This document shows positions 35,188 through 48,400 of a DNA stretch of 64,000 nt, in pieces. Positions within the stretch are counted from its first letter, which is position 1, and each line of letters begins with the position of its first letter. Below the pieces are notes generated by a model. It did not search any database. It was given only the letters and a program-made list of their open reading frames with translations, and was not told the origin of the DNA. The translations under genes were made by a program, and so were the position numbers. Source of the stretch: Takakia lepidozioides (lineage: Eukaryota; Streptophyta; Takakiopsida; Takakiales; Takakiaceae); NCBI GenBank assembly GCA_030704615.1, contig CM060732.1, positions 31,105,053-31,169,052 of the forward strand, read 5' to 3'.

Positions 35188-35575
35188 GCTGGATATAAAT
35201 AAGTCCGGATATTCAGATTATAACATCCGGCGGTTATAGAGTAACCCGATGTATGAATCATAAAAATAATATTTTTTTAATTTTTCATTTAATCAATTTA
35301 AATCGCTACAATTCTAATAAAAAAATATAGGTATTTTATTTTTATTTTATTTTTAAATTAATATTTATTAGTATTTCTACGTCCGGTTGAGATCCGGTAT
35401 TTTTGCTACATATCCAGATACAATCCGGTTATTAATCCTTTCAATACCCGGCGGATATGATCCTATCCGGATCCTCTGTATTATGTATCCGCCGGATATA
35501 AATAATAGTCGGATATCAAATAGCTGCCGGATCTGGATCCGGATACACTGGTATCCGGATCTTGCTATATCCGCC
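35188..35575. repeat. CCGG-motif cluster around an AT-rich core
   Basis: Eleven CCGG sites, mostly as ATCCGG/CCGGAT, lie at 35204-35560 in otherwise very AT-rich DNA, with an AT-only core about 35260-35375. GGATATAAATAAGTCCGGATAT (from 35191) recurs as GGATATAAATAATAGTCGGA (from 35494). Such motif clusters resemble subterminal repeats of DNA transposons. No terminal inverted repeat or target duplication was identified. Confidence 0.5.
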
Positions 35576-36235
35576 CAACATTGGTTGGGACCGACATTGG
35601 ACATTGGAGTGACACGGGATATAAAAGAAGAAAAAAGAAAAACGAAGTGGCATTGAGTGGGGTGACATAACCATCGAACCAGAATCAATTGTTGTATTTA
35701 TCAGCCCCTATCACTCTTTTTGGAGGCACTTGACACTATGTATACAGCTAACCTTGGTGAAGATGGCTTCATCCCGGCCCTTCATGCTTCAATGGCTAGG
35801 ATTTGATGCAATTTGGGTGACCCATGTGGTGGTGGCTCAGCTCAACCTAGGGTTTTTGGTAGATGATGAGCTTCTATGGGAGTAAATGGGCTATGTACAA
35901 CCTGGTGTACAAAGAAGATTGTACAGATATTACTTTGTGGATGTTTCCTTTGTGTTTGCATGTTTGACGTTTGTTGGCTCATCCTCTGTACGTGCCTCTG
36001 TCACTACTTGCATCACACGTTCTTATAAGGTTGCACACACTCATTATGAGCTGACACTTGTGAGGACAGGAAAATACCATCCATGCTCAAAACGTGGTGG
36101 AGAGTGTTAGGTACTATTAGATGTATCTAAAAGATTGTGGTTTACCGCAGGGTGGCGGCCGTTCTAAATTGAATTGTGTGCGCATCTTGTACTAGGATAA
36201 GTGGTGACGATGGCAATTGTTGTATTTCTTCATTG
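35576..36235. other. No gene seen
   Basis: Open frames are short and unrecognisable. Confidence 0.4.
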
Positions 36236-37014
36236 CTCATTTAATTATCTTGCTCCCCTGTGCAATGGCTTCGGTTCGGTTTTTCCTTTGTGATCTGCGC
36301 AACAAAATAGAGGGTGATTCAGTGCTTGTTAAACTTGAGCTCCGTGTTATCTTGTCTGAGCCCACTCATTCCACTAACAATCAGCTTGCCATAGGATTTC
36401 CTATCACGTAGGTTGTTCCTACAGTTCTTACATTTTTTAAGGGGGCAATAGCTGTAAGGCAAATTAAAGTGGCTCTTAGTTATATCTGCTTTGGCTGGAG
36501 TCTTCTCTCTCTCCCTCTCTCTCTCTCTCTCTACATTTACTGGGGGTTCTCCGGCGATTGTGGGTATTCTTGCAATTCCCATTGTGCACAAAAGGGCTAG
36601 TTCTACTAGTACCGATTATGCAAAGCTTACATGGGTAGATGATACCATTACTGAACCTTATTCTTTGTGAGGAGTTGTGTTTTGCCGAGCCTGGTACTAT
36701 CCCAAGCAAAAGCCTAGATAAATACAATTTTGGGGACTACATTGAACCAGAGGCATATTGGCCAATTGAGGTTGCTAATGACGAAGCCTAGATTAAAAGA
36801 ACTTTTGAGAATAAGCAGTTAGAGCTCAAGGCTGATGACTTTGATTCGTTTGAGCATTTTGAAACTCGTTTTGATACTGACATACCTAAATTTTTTGCTA
36901 TTGGGAGAGCTCGTGTGTCGCAACCATTTGCCTTGATGACGGGGGATTGGGACACAAGAGGGATTGTCTCTGTGGTGGGGGCAGCGGCAACAGCAATGGG
37001 AGTGGGAGCTGAAT
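36236..37014 (+). pseudogene. Degenerate coding remnant of unknown family
   Basis: Plus-strand protein-like stretches occur in order: FFLCDLRNKIEGDSVLVKLE near 36280, then STDYAKLTWVDDTITEPYSL near 36610, EPGTIPSKSLDKYNFGDYIE near 36695, and LKADDFDSFEHFETRFDTD near 36825. In-frame stops (for example the TAG after NDEA near 36788) and a (TC)n tract at about 36505-36533 interrupt them. The acidic, non-random composition suggests a former gene or transposon protein. I do not recognise it. Confidence 0.35.
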
Positions 37015-37225
37015 GATCCTTGAGTGCCGAATTAGGCACTCATTATGTGAAGCCCTCCAAACGGGGTTGCGGTGGGGGCTCCCAGTAGGGGTGGTCATAA
37101 CTAAGGGAGTCGTAGTGGGGATGACATAGGACTCACTGCGGGGCTGAGGCCTTGTGGGGGGGCTCATGGGGAGTCTTGGGGCTTATCGTGGGTGGGCAAA
37201 GACTCACCGCGACTCATCACAAGTG

Positions 37226-37890
37226 TCACGGACATAGCCCAGATGAACTTACCAGGAATAAATACCAGAAGTTATCGAGTTACTATATTACCGGAAGTTA
37301 TCATGACTTATCGTAATTTACCATGATCTACCATGATTTATCATTACTTACCAAGTTACCGGGAGTTTACCAAATTACCAAGAGTAACTTGAGAAACTGC
37401 TGAGGAAGCTTCCTTTGGATGAAACTTCTCCATCAAGATACCTCATTTGTTTAAGGAAACTTCTCCATCAAGAAACCTTTGTTTAATCTTGGAAACTTCT
37501 CCAGCAAGAAACCTCCATAGGGGAAGCTTCTTAGAGAAGCTTCGTAAGGAAGCTTCTTAGTAGCCAGTATATATAGGAGGCGAGACTGGACACTCTTCAG
37601 TCTCGCCAACACCAGTTCAAGCTACTCTTGTTTCCAGTTCCCAGTACTCCAGTCCAGTTTCCAGTACTCTAGCCCAGTTTCCAGTATCTGGTACTCCAGT
37701 CCAGTTTCCAACATTGCAGTATTCAAGTCGTGTTCCAATATCTTGTACTCTTGTTCATTGTTATAAAGATCGTCTTGATTCCTATTTACTCATCGTGCAT
37801 TCGGCCACGCCGACTTTGACTTCTTGTCTAGCCTTGTACCTCTAGTATTATCTCTTGTTTGTGTTCTATTATGTTCTCGTCCTTGACAAC
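37226..37890 (+). mobile_element. Possible solo LTR with TATA box
   Basis: Begins TGTCACGGACATAGCCC, a common plant LTR start, and holds a TATA box in CAGTATATATAGG (37566-37578) followed at once by a perfect 10-bp stem-loop (37579-37588 with 37598-37607). Downstream are repeats of a CCAGTCCAGTTTCCAGTACT-like word (about 37634-37715). No second LTR, primer-binding site or pol frame was found, and the right end is uncertain. Confidence 0.35.
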
Positions 37891-38840
37891 AGGCCGAAGT
37901 TGAACTTGAGAAAGAACTTAAGCTGTTGTGAGACCTGGCCGACACCTACAAAGCTGTCGCAAGCCCGTTAAGTGACCCAAAGCTAGTGAAGCAACTAAAC
38001 GAGCCGGAAAACGACCAAATGTGGGGAGCTATTTCGGACTGCTTACAACCAAAGGAATTTCCACTCAGCCCACTACTCACGTACTCGAAGGGAAGTTGTT
38101 GGGGAAGCAAGGGGGGACCGTTATGTCTTGTTGAGCACCCAAATCTCCAAGTTGGCCTCGCTATTTTGGACATATTGTGGGGTCCATAAGTCTTGTATTA
38201 CAGTACCTACGATTAAGATGCAACAAGTTATAAGAGAAAAAGCTTCACGTGTCGGGGCGTGTTGGTTATCATTCCCTGATCATACACCATAGCTTCTCGT
38301 CGACTTTTGATACCCGATATCGCTTCCTCTATTTCTCTTTGGTCAAAACTTGAGTAGCCCATCTCTGCTGTTGCAAGGTAGTGCCAAAAAGAGTGGCCGG
38401 TCAGAGCGTGCCTTAGATACATGCTTGCCTGCAGTTCTCATTACGACATATCCATAAACTTCTACATTCTCTCCTACAAATGCAGCATGTGTGGAAATGC
38501 AATTCGGCAGTTAACACATTCCCACCCATTACAAGAACGATAGGCAAATGCAAGCATGATGCAGGGATCTGAGAGAACCCAACTACGCTAATCAGAGTAG
38601 CTCACACCATCGTCGAAAAGTCATCCTTGCTAGGTCATCACCGTGAATTATTGCATGAATTATTGACTAATATACTTCATCTTGGGAGGGGGGGAGATAG
38701 AAAATAAAGATAATGTATTATGAGACGTTGCTTGCAGTAGCCTCTTGCGGATAGCCAAGCTCTACGAAAGAACGGAGAGCTCCACGGGACAGTCTTCCCC
38801 GACGATTCCCGTGGACAACTGCCTCAAACGATAGTTAGAT
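37891..38840. other. No gene seen
   Basis: No convincing frame, RNA gene or repeat. Confidence 0.4.
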
Positions 38841-38843
38841 TTA

Positions 38844-39282
38844 GGGCCGTACCACACTAGCGGCAAGAGGGGCAGCGGCACTCAATTTCGGACCCTCCTA
38901 TTGGTTTAAGGGAGGATACTGTGCCGCTCTGCCTACCACACTAGCGCCGCTACCGGCAGAGAGGCGTTGACATGGCTTTGACTTGGCGCCTACATGTCAC
39001 ATTCCCTAAAAATATGGATTTCCAGGCAGTGTCCCATGGAAATCCACAATTTCAGGAAGACACTTTGTCTTGACACGATTCTCCCGCGACATGTTTCTAG
39101 GATTTGGTTATTTTTAGAATGAAACACAAAGTAGTTGCGATTTTTTGTTGCTCGGCTTTTGCTATGGTGTGGTAGCCGATTCATTGCCGCTTGGTGACAT
39201 GGACCTATATCATCCAACAATCCCTAGCCTGCAATGTCCATGTCAGTGTCGTTGGTGGTGTGCAGGTGGTGTGGTACGGCCC
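38844..39282. mobile_element. PIF/Harbinger (Tourist-like) MITE, 439 bp
   Basis: Perfect 14-bp terminal inverted repeats GGGCCGTACCACAC (38844-38857) and GTGTGGTACGGCCC (39269-39282) are flanked by a TTA duplication at 38841-38843 and 39283-39285. TTA target duplications are the hallmark of this superfamily. No transposase frame, so non-autonomous. Confidence 0.88.
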
Positions 39283-39285
39283 TTA

Positions 39286-39672
39286 GAGCATCACCACCCT
39301 TGAGCCCGAAAAAATCCCTGTCACACAAAAGATAGTGTCATCGATTCAGTGCATGCTAGGTTATGTGGCGCGGCAGCCCCACTCGCGCACACCCTTGTCC
39401 CTGAATCGCCCAGGCCATCCCCCAACACCTCACCTCCCATTGGCCGGAAGGGGCGAGATCTCTGCCAAGATGCTGACAGGCACACGCTTGGTCAGTTGAC
39501 TTGGATTCAGGGACGTATTCTGTGCGTAGAATACAACGCTCGGATTCAGAGCATGGAACGATATTAGCTTTTCACGGGATATAGGGTTCAGTGCATGGGT
39601 GGGGGACGTTTCTGCCCACCATACCCTCATGTTCCGTTGGCGTGATGGGTTCAGTGTAGGGTGGGGATGCTC
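39286..39672. mobile_element. Second PIF/Harbinger-like MITE, 387 bp, directly abutting the first
   Basis: Terminal repeats GAGCATCACCACCCT (39286-39300) and AGGGTGGGGATGCTC (39658-39672) match at 14 of 15 positions. Flanking TTA is at 39283-39285, shared with the first MITE, and at 39673-39675. Different family from its neighbour. Confidence 0.82.
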
Positions 39673-39675
39673 TTA

Positions 39676-42412
39676 GCTGCAAGGTGGGGACGGGGACTGC
39701 TACTATTAGCTAAATCTAGCTAGGATTAAATGTAGCACAATCGCTAACAGACTGGTGCGGCCGAAACTTGAAATATCCAGTGCTACGTATAACCTGACAG
39801 GCCCTTTAACAGCTGGTGCCGAAGGGCCCTAAGCCGTTATCAGGACTACTAAACCTAGCAGGCCGGTGCGGCCGGGCTTTAATTGGTGTGTTCACTATAT
39901 AGTTTGTTGTTTTTATGCTTCACCCTTGACCAATCACGTTCCATCGTGTCTTGTTTTGTGGGCGCATCATGTTCAAGTCAACCGAGAAAATGTGGTCAAA
40001 GGACCTTATGTATGTACACCCTGTCAACTTGGCTGCCTGCGTGTGCTGGAGGCTTGTCTCCATCCATCCAACTTCACCATTGCAGGATGATTACAGGACT
40101 CAAATCGCGTGCAAAGTGGATAGAGCCATCCATCCGTTGAAGCCCAGTTGATTGCGACCGTTGTGGTCGTCGGGTTGCCCAACCGGCCGCCTCCCGCGCC
40201 CAGTTCGGGCAGAGTAATGAGAGCGAGCACACACTCCCGTTGCGAGGCTGCCGCTGCTGCTTCCCCCCCGCCCGGCGGCCCGGGTGCCTAGTCAACGCGT
40301 GGCCGCGCGAACAACGCGATTGCATCAGCAGCCCTGGCTGCAGCCACGTGGTAGGCGATCGGAAGCGGCTGCTCCGCGAGGCCTCCAATTGGCTGTGCCC
40401 TGTTCCGTCCGTTAGCCTATCCCCCCGCTTTTTATCCCTTACCTCGCCCAGCACCTGCTCACCGGCCACAGCAACTCCGGCTTACCGGCTACCTCGGTCA
40501 CGCTGACGCCTGTCATACCTACAAGCCGGTTTCGCCATGTTTCGCATGTTTCGCCGTGAATGCTCAAATTGGTCCATGGATAATGTTTGCTGTGGCGGAA
40601 CATATAACGAGGTTAAGGCAAACTGCGGGGCCCGCTCTCGAGTCCCCGAGCCCCTGTCCGGATGTCCCTGCTGCCCGCTGGGACAGATCACCACGATGGT
40701 CGGAGGTTGCGTGGTGGTTGGTGGTTGGTGGTTTTGTCGCGACGGCGGTCTAGGGTTCAGTCCTTGACTCCTGGCACATTGCAAACAAAAGAAAAGAAAG
40801 TGTCCTCTCACTAATGATAATTATTAATCCCTATGTGTGTAGTGTGTACCGGCCAACTTACTACCAGGCTTTTAGAAATAATAATAATAATAATAATAAT
40901 CAATTGTCTTAAATCGAGAGAAACAAAACAAATATGACCTGTCACCTCCGACTGCCGCCAATATATTTCTGGGACTCCTTTTCCCGTATAATGTATATAT
41001 ATATATGACCGGGTGTAACGCTCCGGAGCAGCAAAAGGGTGACCGCCGAACAACGGTTATAACCGGCGCGACACGCAGTTCCGTGGGAGCGGCAGCGACT
41101 GCGCCGGAAAAAGAGACAGCTCGCGGTCACGGCACTGAGGCTTTTACCGTTGTTCACTCACGCTGCCATTGCATCGATCAAGCTCTTCAATGCTCTGTCT
41201 GAGTTCGTTTCTCTTCCTATCTCCGCGGGGGCCATTGCGAGGGTTCCATACTTAGTGTGTCCGCTGATCCTTTGCCTGATAACACGGATTGCTTGTTTCG
41301 TTACCTCGCTTCGTTTTCCCTCTCTTTCCTCGTGCTGTCTCGGCTCGTCTTGGGGACTTTTTTGTGATCTTGACTGACTCTAAATCTCCTGATCGAGGTC
41401 GAGAGGCCTATAACTTCGGCGATTTTATCTCCCGTTGGAGATTTGTCCTCGTGACTCAACGGTGGTTCAATTGTCCCATATCCTTTTCTCGATTTGGTCT
41501 TCTCGACATCGGGAACCAGTCATTGAGTTCCTGAGGTCAATCTTCTCTTGATCATCGTCCTTCCATCGCTCCAATTTCCTGCATCTTCTTTCAAGCTATT
41601 CTCCCCCCTTGTTGCTTGCTTAATTCTAGGATCTGGTTCTTTGAGCCCGGGTATTTAGTTCTAAACTTGAGTTCTTGCAAGCTGCCTATGTTTGTTTGTT
41701 TCAATCTGTGTATACGCGTGCCTCAGCTTGAAGTATCCATGCTTTTGCTGGAAAAGTTCCAGTGTCGTGACTCATTCAGCTGATTTCAATCGAAGGAGGG
41801 GAAAGATGCTGGTCATTGTCTCTGATGTTGGTCTACTTCGTTTTGAATCTCTGACTTGCGAGCAGTGCTCTGGTTCCAGCCTTGTTCTGCAGTTGATCTC
41901 AGTCCATTATCGTGCTCCGTTTATGACTATCTCCGCTGTCGCTATATGAATGCACCAGTAGGTCATATCCATGAAGAGCAAACACAAGCTTAAAAGCGAT
42001 ATGGCAGAAATCGGCAAAGACGCGGACTTGTCCCCAGAAAGCTAACACTCCAATAGCGCAACTTGCAAGTCCTTCACTGCAGTGACCTCAGGATCGAGTG
42101 CCGAGTAGAAAGACCGTGGACTGCTGGTGGAGGAGGAAGTAACCGCAAGCACCAGCTTCATTAAGGTCGGCAAAGCTGGAAGCATACGAGCCTCTCGCGG
42201 GGTCCTGTCCTTCGTCGCCGTCCTCGCCAGTAGTGAAAGGAAGAAGGTGCTGTACTCCACAAGGGTGCGGGAGCATACCAGGGGCCAGCTGGTTGACCAA
42301 CAGCTTCATTGGCAGAAAGAGGCAGACTCCTCGTAGACGAAAAGAAGGCAGAACCGTTGGAAGCAGAAAGAGAAGCCGACAGGCGGAAGCAGACAGAGAC
42401 ATAGACACAGAG
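39676..42412. other. Intergenic region and upstream region of the EDR2-like gene
   Basis: No supported gene. Microsatellites: (ATA)n at about 40877-40901 and (TA)n at about 40993-41007. The part from about 41000 becomes C/T-rich and may include non-coding 5' exons of the EDR2-like gene, which I cannot define. Confidence 0.45.
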
Positions 42413-45400
42413 ATGACTTTGACATCAGACAGTGAGAGAGGAGTGCCAGCATATGCAGGATGGGTGTACCATGTGGGGATAAACTCATTGGGGTATCAAT
42501 ACTGTCACGCTCGCTTCCTTGTTATCAAGGGGAAATTTGTAACTATGTTCAAGCGCAATCCTGTCGAGCATCCCCGAGAAGTGCGTCCCCTTGGGCTTTG
42601 AGGCTCCTCTTCTCTTCTCTTTTCATTGTTGAGCAAAGCAATTGTTCTTCCAGTTGGTCACGTTTTGATTGGTTATACATTTCATCGCCGCAGTTGCCAG
42701 GCCACCCTATGTCAGTGTGAATGTTCTTTCTTTTTCCAGGATGTCCACTGTGATGTCAAGGAAACGGTAGAGTATGAGTTGAGACTGTCAGTGGTGCATA
42801 ATCTTCGAAACTTGCCAACGGCCGAAATTTTCTGAAGTGAAGGACGATCCAAACGAACGAAACTGAAGCTTCAAACCATTGGGAGAGGGGCAATAGCTTT
42901 GAACAGTGGATGTTGTCTCCAACTGTTTTTCCAAGTCTTGGAATTGCTGCTGTTTTGAAAGAGCATGGTTTGTATACAGTAACACAATAGTACTACATCC
43001 TGCACATTCTCAATGTGGATCTTACTGTGGTTCCAGCTGCCAATCAGAAGTGGGCTTGTTGGGCAACATTTGATGGTGGTGGAAGTTGGTCGGCAAATCT
43101 ACCATGGCAGGGTATGCTTCTTCATGGAGTTGCTTATTAGTACACACTACTATCTATGAAATCACCTCTCTTTCTCTTCCCTTCCTCACCACCTCCAGAG
43201 TTGGTGAATGATTGACATGGGATCTAATCTAGCAAACCCCTCTTCCTGGAAGTGCCCTACACTTTGTCCTGGACGTTTCAATCTTTAATGTGAGAGTGTT
43301 GTCTCCTTGCTCATTGTGACCTTCCTGATTCTCTTCTCCAGGCTCTTTATGTGTTGAAGATCTATAACCGCCTGGACCACAGCAGGCAAGGACAGGTAGA
43401 CATTCTCCCAATGCACTCCTTCAAACTTCCACTCTGTGAGCTCTAACAAATCAGTAATCTGGATGATCTGTTGTGCTTGATTTGTAAGTTTCTCGTTGTC
43501 CTTCTGCCTCCGTCGAACTTCTTCCAAACTTGAGGGTGAGGTTGTCGCACAAAGAGTCCTACAGTCCTGGACTGTCTGCTAATGTTAGGTAGAACTGAGA
43601 GCAGGAATTCTGGAATGATGTTGCCTCTCTATTGCTCTTGCTTTGGGCAGTTTGCATGCACCAGTGCAGAGGAAGTGGAGAAATGGATTTCTGCTTTCCA
43701 ACATGCAAAGGAAGAGGTGATCACTTCTCCCTTCTGAAATCTACTCTTAGCTTTTCTTTTTGCCTCAACCTATCATGTGGCTCACAAGATCATTAAAAAT
43801 GGCTTAGCTAGTTTGCGGCCAATGTATTATCTGCAGCAGTTGCTGAGAAAGACCACGGGATGTCTTAATTAGTCATGAGTTTCTTAGTGCTGGTTTGTTT
43901 TTGTTCCCTGAGAAACTGATGATCCATGCCATGTGGTTTGTGCTTGACACAGGCTGAGTCTGACAGTGAAAGGGTTGGAAGTGGCCGACGATTAATGAAC
44001 AATGATGATGAGTAAGTTAGGGCAGATGAGGGCACCAAGATGGAAGGAGAGGGTGATGGAGAACATACGTATGTGTGTATGATATCACGAGGAATACAGT
44101 AGATTGTCCAACGTATTTCAATCCTGAGAGGCGGGTGTTTAGAGAAGCTTAGTTGATACCCTAGTCATCTTTATAATTGCTTTTCACAGTTCATTTACTG
44201 TATTCTGACAATGTGTCTTGTGCAGATTCAAGTTGAATGGGCGCCGATTGCACCCGCGGTCATATACGAAGGGAATAAGCAAGCTCATTACTATTGGGAG
44301 AGGCAAGACACTCAAAGATAGATACTAGACACCCTTAGATAGAGATGTTGGCGAGAGAAAGAGAGGGAGGGCGAGAACTGTTGGTTTCATAGCAGCAGTT
44401 TCAAGTCAGGTGGAATTGTGCTTGTACATTCAAAAAAGTAAGAGCCTTGTCTGCTATTACAAAAGTAGCTAAACAGGTTGAAATTGACAGACTTTCATAA
44501 AATGTGCAGGTCCAGAATGGCTGCTAAGAAGGCCGTCGGTTGTGGCACAGGAACCTGAATCTGATAACTTTTACAATCACCGCGAAGGGGATACAATTGA
44601 GCAAGCAGATTGGAGATGCTTTCGAACTGTGAATGGTAGGTGTTCTAATCCCTTCAGTGTCTTGATTGTTCTTGGGCGCAAGTTCACCAGGTCTGTTGGG
44701 CACTTCTCATTCATAATGATGTAATTGTCAATTCCACTGAGCTGAACGTATTGACTGAGTTGGTTTGGATAATTTATCACCTTGTCTGACATGTGCCATT
44801 GGCTTCCGGTTTAGCTGTACCTACTCTTACAGTAGCCAAGAGCAAGAGGTTTAGAGAGGATTACATTCCTGCTGTCGTTTTGGTTCTAGTAAAGAATCTA
44901 ACCGCTGAAAGTTGTGGGTGAAAAAACAGGCCTTCGCATCTTTGAGGATGTCACTGCATCAAAGGTATGTTGTCCTTATCTGATCATTTTGGTACCAAAC
45001 TTTGTGGAATGGGGGGTGGGCGGGTTGAGTGTTAGAGAAGGATGGGCCTCTTTAATATTAAGGTCTGATTTATTGACTACATTATTCTATGCCTTAATGC
45101 AGGCAGAGAAAGGTACTATAATGAAGGCAGTGGGAGTGGTTGATGCCTCTCCAGAAACAATTTTTGAGGTGATCATGAGCTTGGACAAGTCGCTGAGATA
45201 CCAGTAAGTTTTAGCCTTCTGTTATGTCTGCCGTCTGGATAAGTTGAGACAAGTTCTTCGAGGCTACTACGTGATGATGCATCAGGTTGTGCTGTAGTCT
45301 TATCTTTCGTCAGTTCTGGGTGGTTGTGTCACCACACTGATTACTAGTCATGGTGTGTCCTTCAGATGGGACATTTTGACAGGCAATTTGGAGTTGGTGG

Positions 45401-48400
45401 AGCAGATTGACGGACATACTGACATTGTGTATGGCAGTTTCGATCCCAAGTACTTCAAGAGGTCTCTCTCTCTCCGTGCTGTTTCCTTTGGTCCATGGGA
45501 CTGCTGGTGAACTCAATAGATTCTCTGTCTCATGGGCCCTTGTGGCCCGGCCCTCTGTGGACTTTAGAAAGTTTGTTCAATTCTTTCCCTCTTGCTGAGG
45601 ACATGTGAAACTTCTCATTGCGTCTGGATGTTATAAAGTTTCTCTTTCTTTAAAGAGTTTCTTAATAATGTCCCTTTATTCATTCTTTCTTGTCTTTGCA
45701 ATGTGTTCTCATCCCCTATGTTCTCTTTCAGCTTTTCATGACACTGTAAATCTTCCTTTGAGCCTACCCTACATCATGTTCTGTCTTTTATTCCTCTCTC
45801 TCTCTCTTCTCTCTCTCCTGGCTTTTTACCGATTTCCCTGTTCCTGGCATATAAGAACCAAAGTATTCAATGGCTTTGCACATGAGGAACTAGACTTTCA
45901 TCATACGTCTGGGGTTTGATTTGTTCCTGTGGTACTCTACTATGCACCATGGGCTTTTTGGGCCTCTTGTGTTATTCTCTCCATCATGGCCTTCATCTCA
46001 ACAGTGTGACTAGTGGTGGAAGCACCTGTCTCACATCATTTGCAATTCAATAAATTAACCCTTTCTCTAACGGCATTTGTTAAATGGCTCTAGAAAAGTG
46101 TCTTAAAGGGACTATGCTATCAAGTCTATCATATTCACAGGGAGTGGTTGATGGTTACAACTATCATTTCCAGTCTAGAGTTACATTGTATACATATGCA
46201 GATTGCATGATGGGTACGGCCACACTGGTTTTCAGAAAGCCAAAGTACATACTTTAACCTTTACTTCGGCATTTCAGGCTCCATGGCAAACGGGATTTTC
46301 TTTTTTCGCGCTACTGGCGCCGCGATCAGGATGGCTCTTACTGTGAGATTCCCCCACATTTCCTGTATACAATTTGACATTTGCATGCATGTATATTTAG
46401 GCTGCGTGTCTCTTTGTATGATCGTGCCTATTTCTATTTATGAGACCCTTAGGCGGCAGTCAACTTCTTCCTGTAATCCCTACCATTCTCATGGGTCTCT
46501 TGCTCTTTGTTCCTCTCTAGGAATGATCTAGTGAAAGAACCACGTTGCTATAGCTTCAGTAGTGGAAATGGTGCCAGATCTACTACATGGTGAAGTAGTA
46601 AGATAGTGGTAGTAAGATCTGTTAATTGAGATGGAGGTCTCTGTTGGATGCAGCTATATCTCAGATCTGTACAACCCACGAGAAGCAGGCTGTGAAATCT
46701 GGCTATCAACGCATTGATCTCAATCGTGAGTTTCCATCCATTTCTGTCTTGTCCTTCTCAACAAAAGATGGATACACGGAGAGAAAGATGGAGACATACA
46801 TGCTGACAAGTTGATTTTATGCTGGTCTGCAGCGGGAATTTGGGAGATTACGCCACTACCCTTTAAGCCTGGGATTGGCACCCCACGGTCACTTGTCACA
46901 CAGATAATGGAGGTGAAGTCCACTGGATGGGGACGCTGGAAGAAAAGTCATTACTCCAAGTTTCATAAGACCATCCCATACATTTTACTCTGCCGCATTG
47001 CAGGTGAGTTGACCCCTTGTAGCTTTGCCCCTGTCATTGCTGTGTGCCCTCTTCTTTCTTTCTGTCATTTTTCCTCTTTCCCTTTGTCTAAAGAGCTTAC
47101 CATCAGGTCCACCAGCTTTATATCCATTTAAATGTTCAATTGCATCCACAATCTCAGAAGAACTAATGGGAGCATTATAAGCCATTGAAATATACTCCAG
47201 TTCATCAGGGCTGTTTTGAATCATAGGAACAGTCTTTCCAACTGTGTCCCTCCATTCAGCAGAAGACCCCTCACTGTTAGACCTAGAAGTTCTGCCAAGG
47301 ATACTGTAGTGAGTTTCAAATGTTTTGACAATGTCAACCGATGAAGTCACCACTGCACCTTCAGTAGTCTTCAGCGCTTGTACTTGCTGACCGTTTTTCG
47401 GCTTGTACAAACGTTGAAGGGCCAACCAGAATTTCTTGTCATTACCACCATGGTGGTTTGAGTTCATTTCACTGTATAACTTGTCCCAGTATAATTTCTT
47501 CTGAGACCTAACAAGCTGATTGATATCTTTACGGAGCTGGTAGTACCTCGCCCACAATTCTCTGTTGGTTTCCAAATTGCAGCACTCTTTATAGAGGGCT
47601 CGTCTCTCAGCTATCTTGAGTTTAATCTCATTAGTCCACCAATTAACTGCTCTACCGCAGACAATTAGTTTCCTCCCAATGATCTTGTCAGCCACGGAGG
47701 AAACGAAACTCTCCCAAGAGTCCACTGCCCTTTCGACTTCATTTCCTGCGTTAACAGAGCGTGACTGAAGTTCTTGGAGCGATTGGACAAAATGAGGGAG
47801 AGCCTCTTGCAAGGCCTGGACGTACTCAGCCTTGACCTCCTCATTGTGGAATTTTTCTATGCGCCACTTCCGAATCGAACGTTTCACAGATCTCTTGGTG
47901 GTGGGAAAACACCTTTTGATCTCAGTCCAAACCAGGAAGTGGTTTGATGGTATTGTCAACGAGCTTATCAAGCACGGTGGCGATCCCATGATAGAGGCCC
48001 TAGTTCTCCTCTTTAACCTTATCTGGAAGACAAATGATCTCCTTTCGCTGGCGACAGGGGGTCATTGTCAATCTATACAAGAAGGGTGACGGAGAAGAAC
48101 CGGGGAACTACCGTGGCATCACGCTCCTCAATGCTGTTGGCAAGACATTCTGCAGAGTTATAAGTACTCGTCTCGAGGTTGATCTGGAGTCTAGAGGTTG
48201 TTTCCACGAAGGCCAAGCTGGCTTTCGGCGAAACAGGGGCTGTGTGGATCATATCTTCACTCTAAGCCAGATTATCCAGGGAAGGAAAAAAGAAGGGAAA
48301 CCCACTTATGTCTTTTTCCTGGATGTCAAAAAGGCTTATGACACAGTGTGGAGAGATGGCCTATGGTTCCGCCTCTGGTCTTGTGGGATCAAGGGAAAGA

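Noticed and set aside
40074-40811. Several overlapping GC-rich frames over 100 codons
   Set aside because: They occur in multiple frames on both strands as expected for GC-rich DNA and have no family signature.
42740-42833. Possible second exon of the EDR2-like gene (DVHCDVKETVEYELRL)
   Set aside because: It does not match the PH domain; 43037-43111 (LPIRSGLVGQ...GRQIYHGR) fits both homology and phase.
43285-43527. Minus-strand 80-codon frame with a plausible helical composition
   Set aside because: It is antisense to exon 3 of the EDR2-like gene (43342-43395), whose phase and homology are clear.
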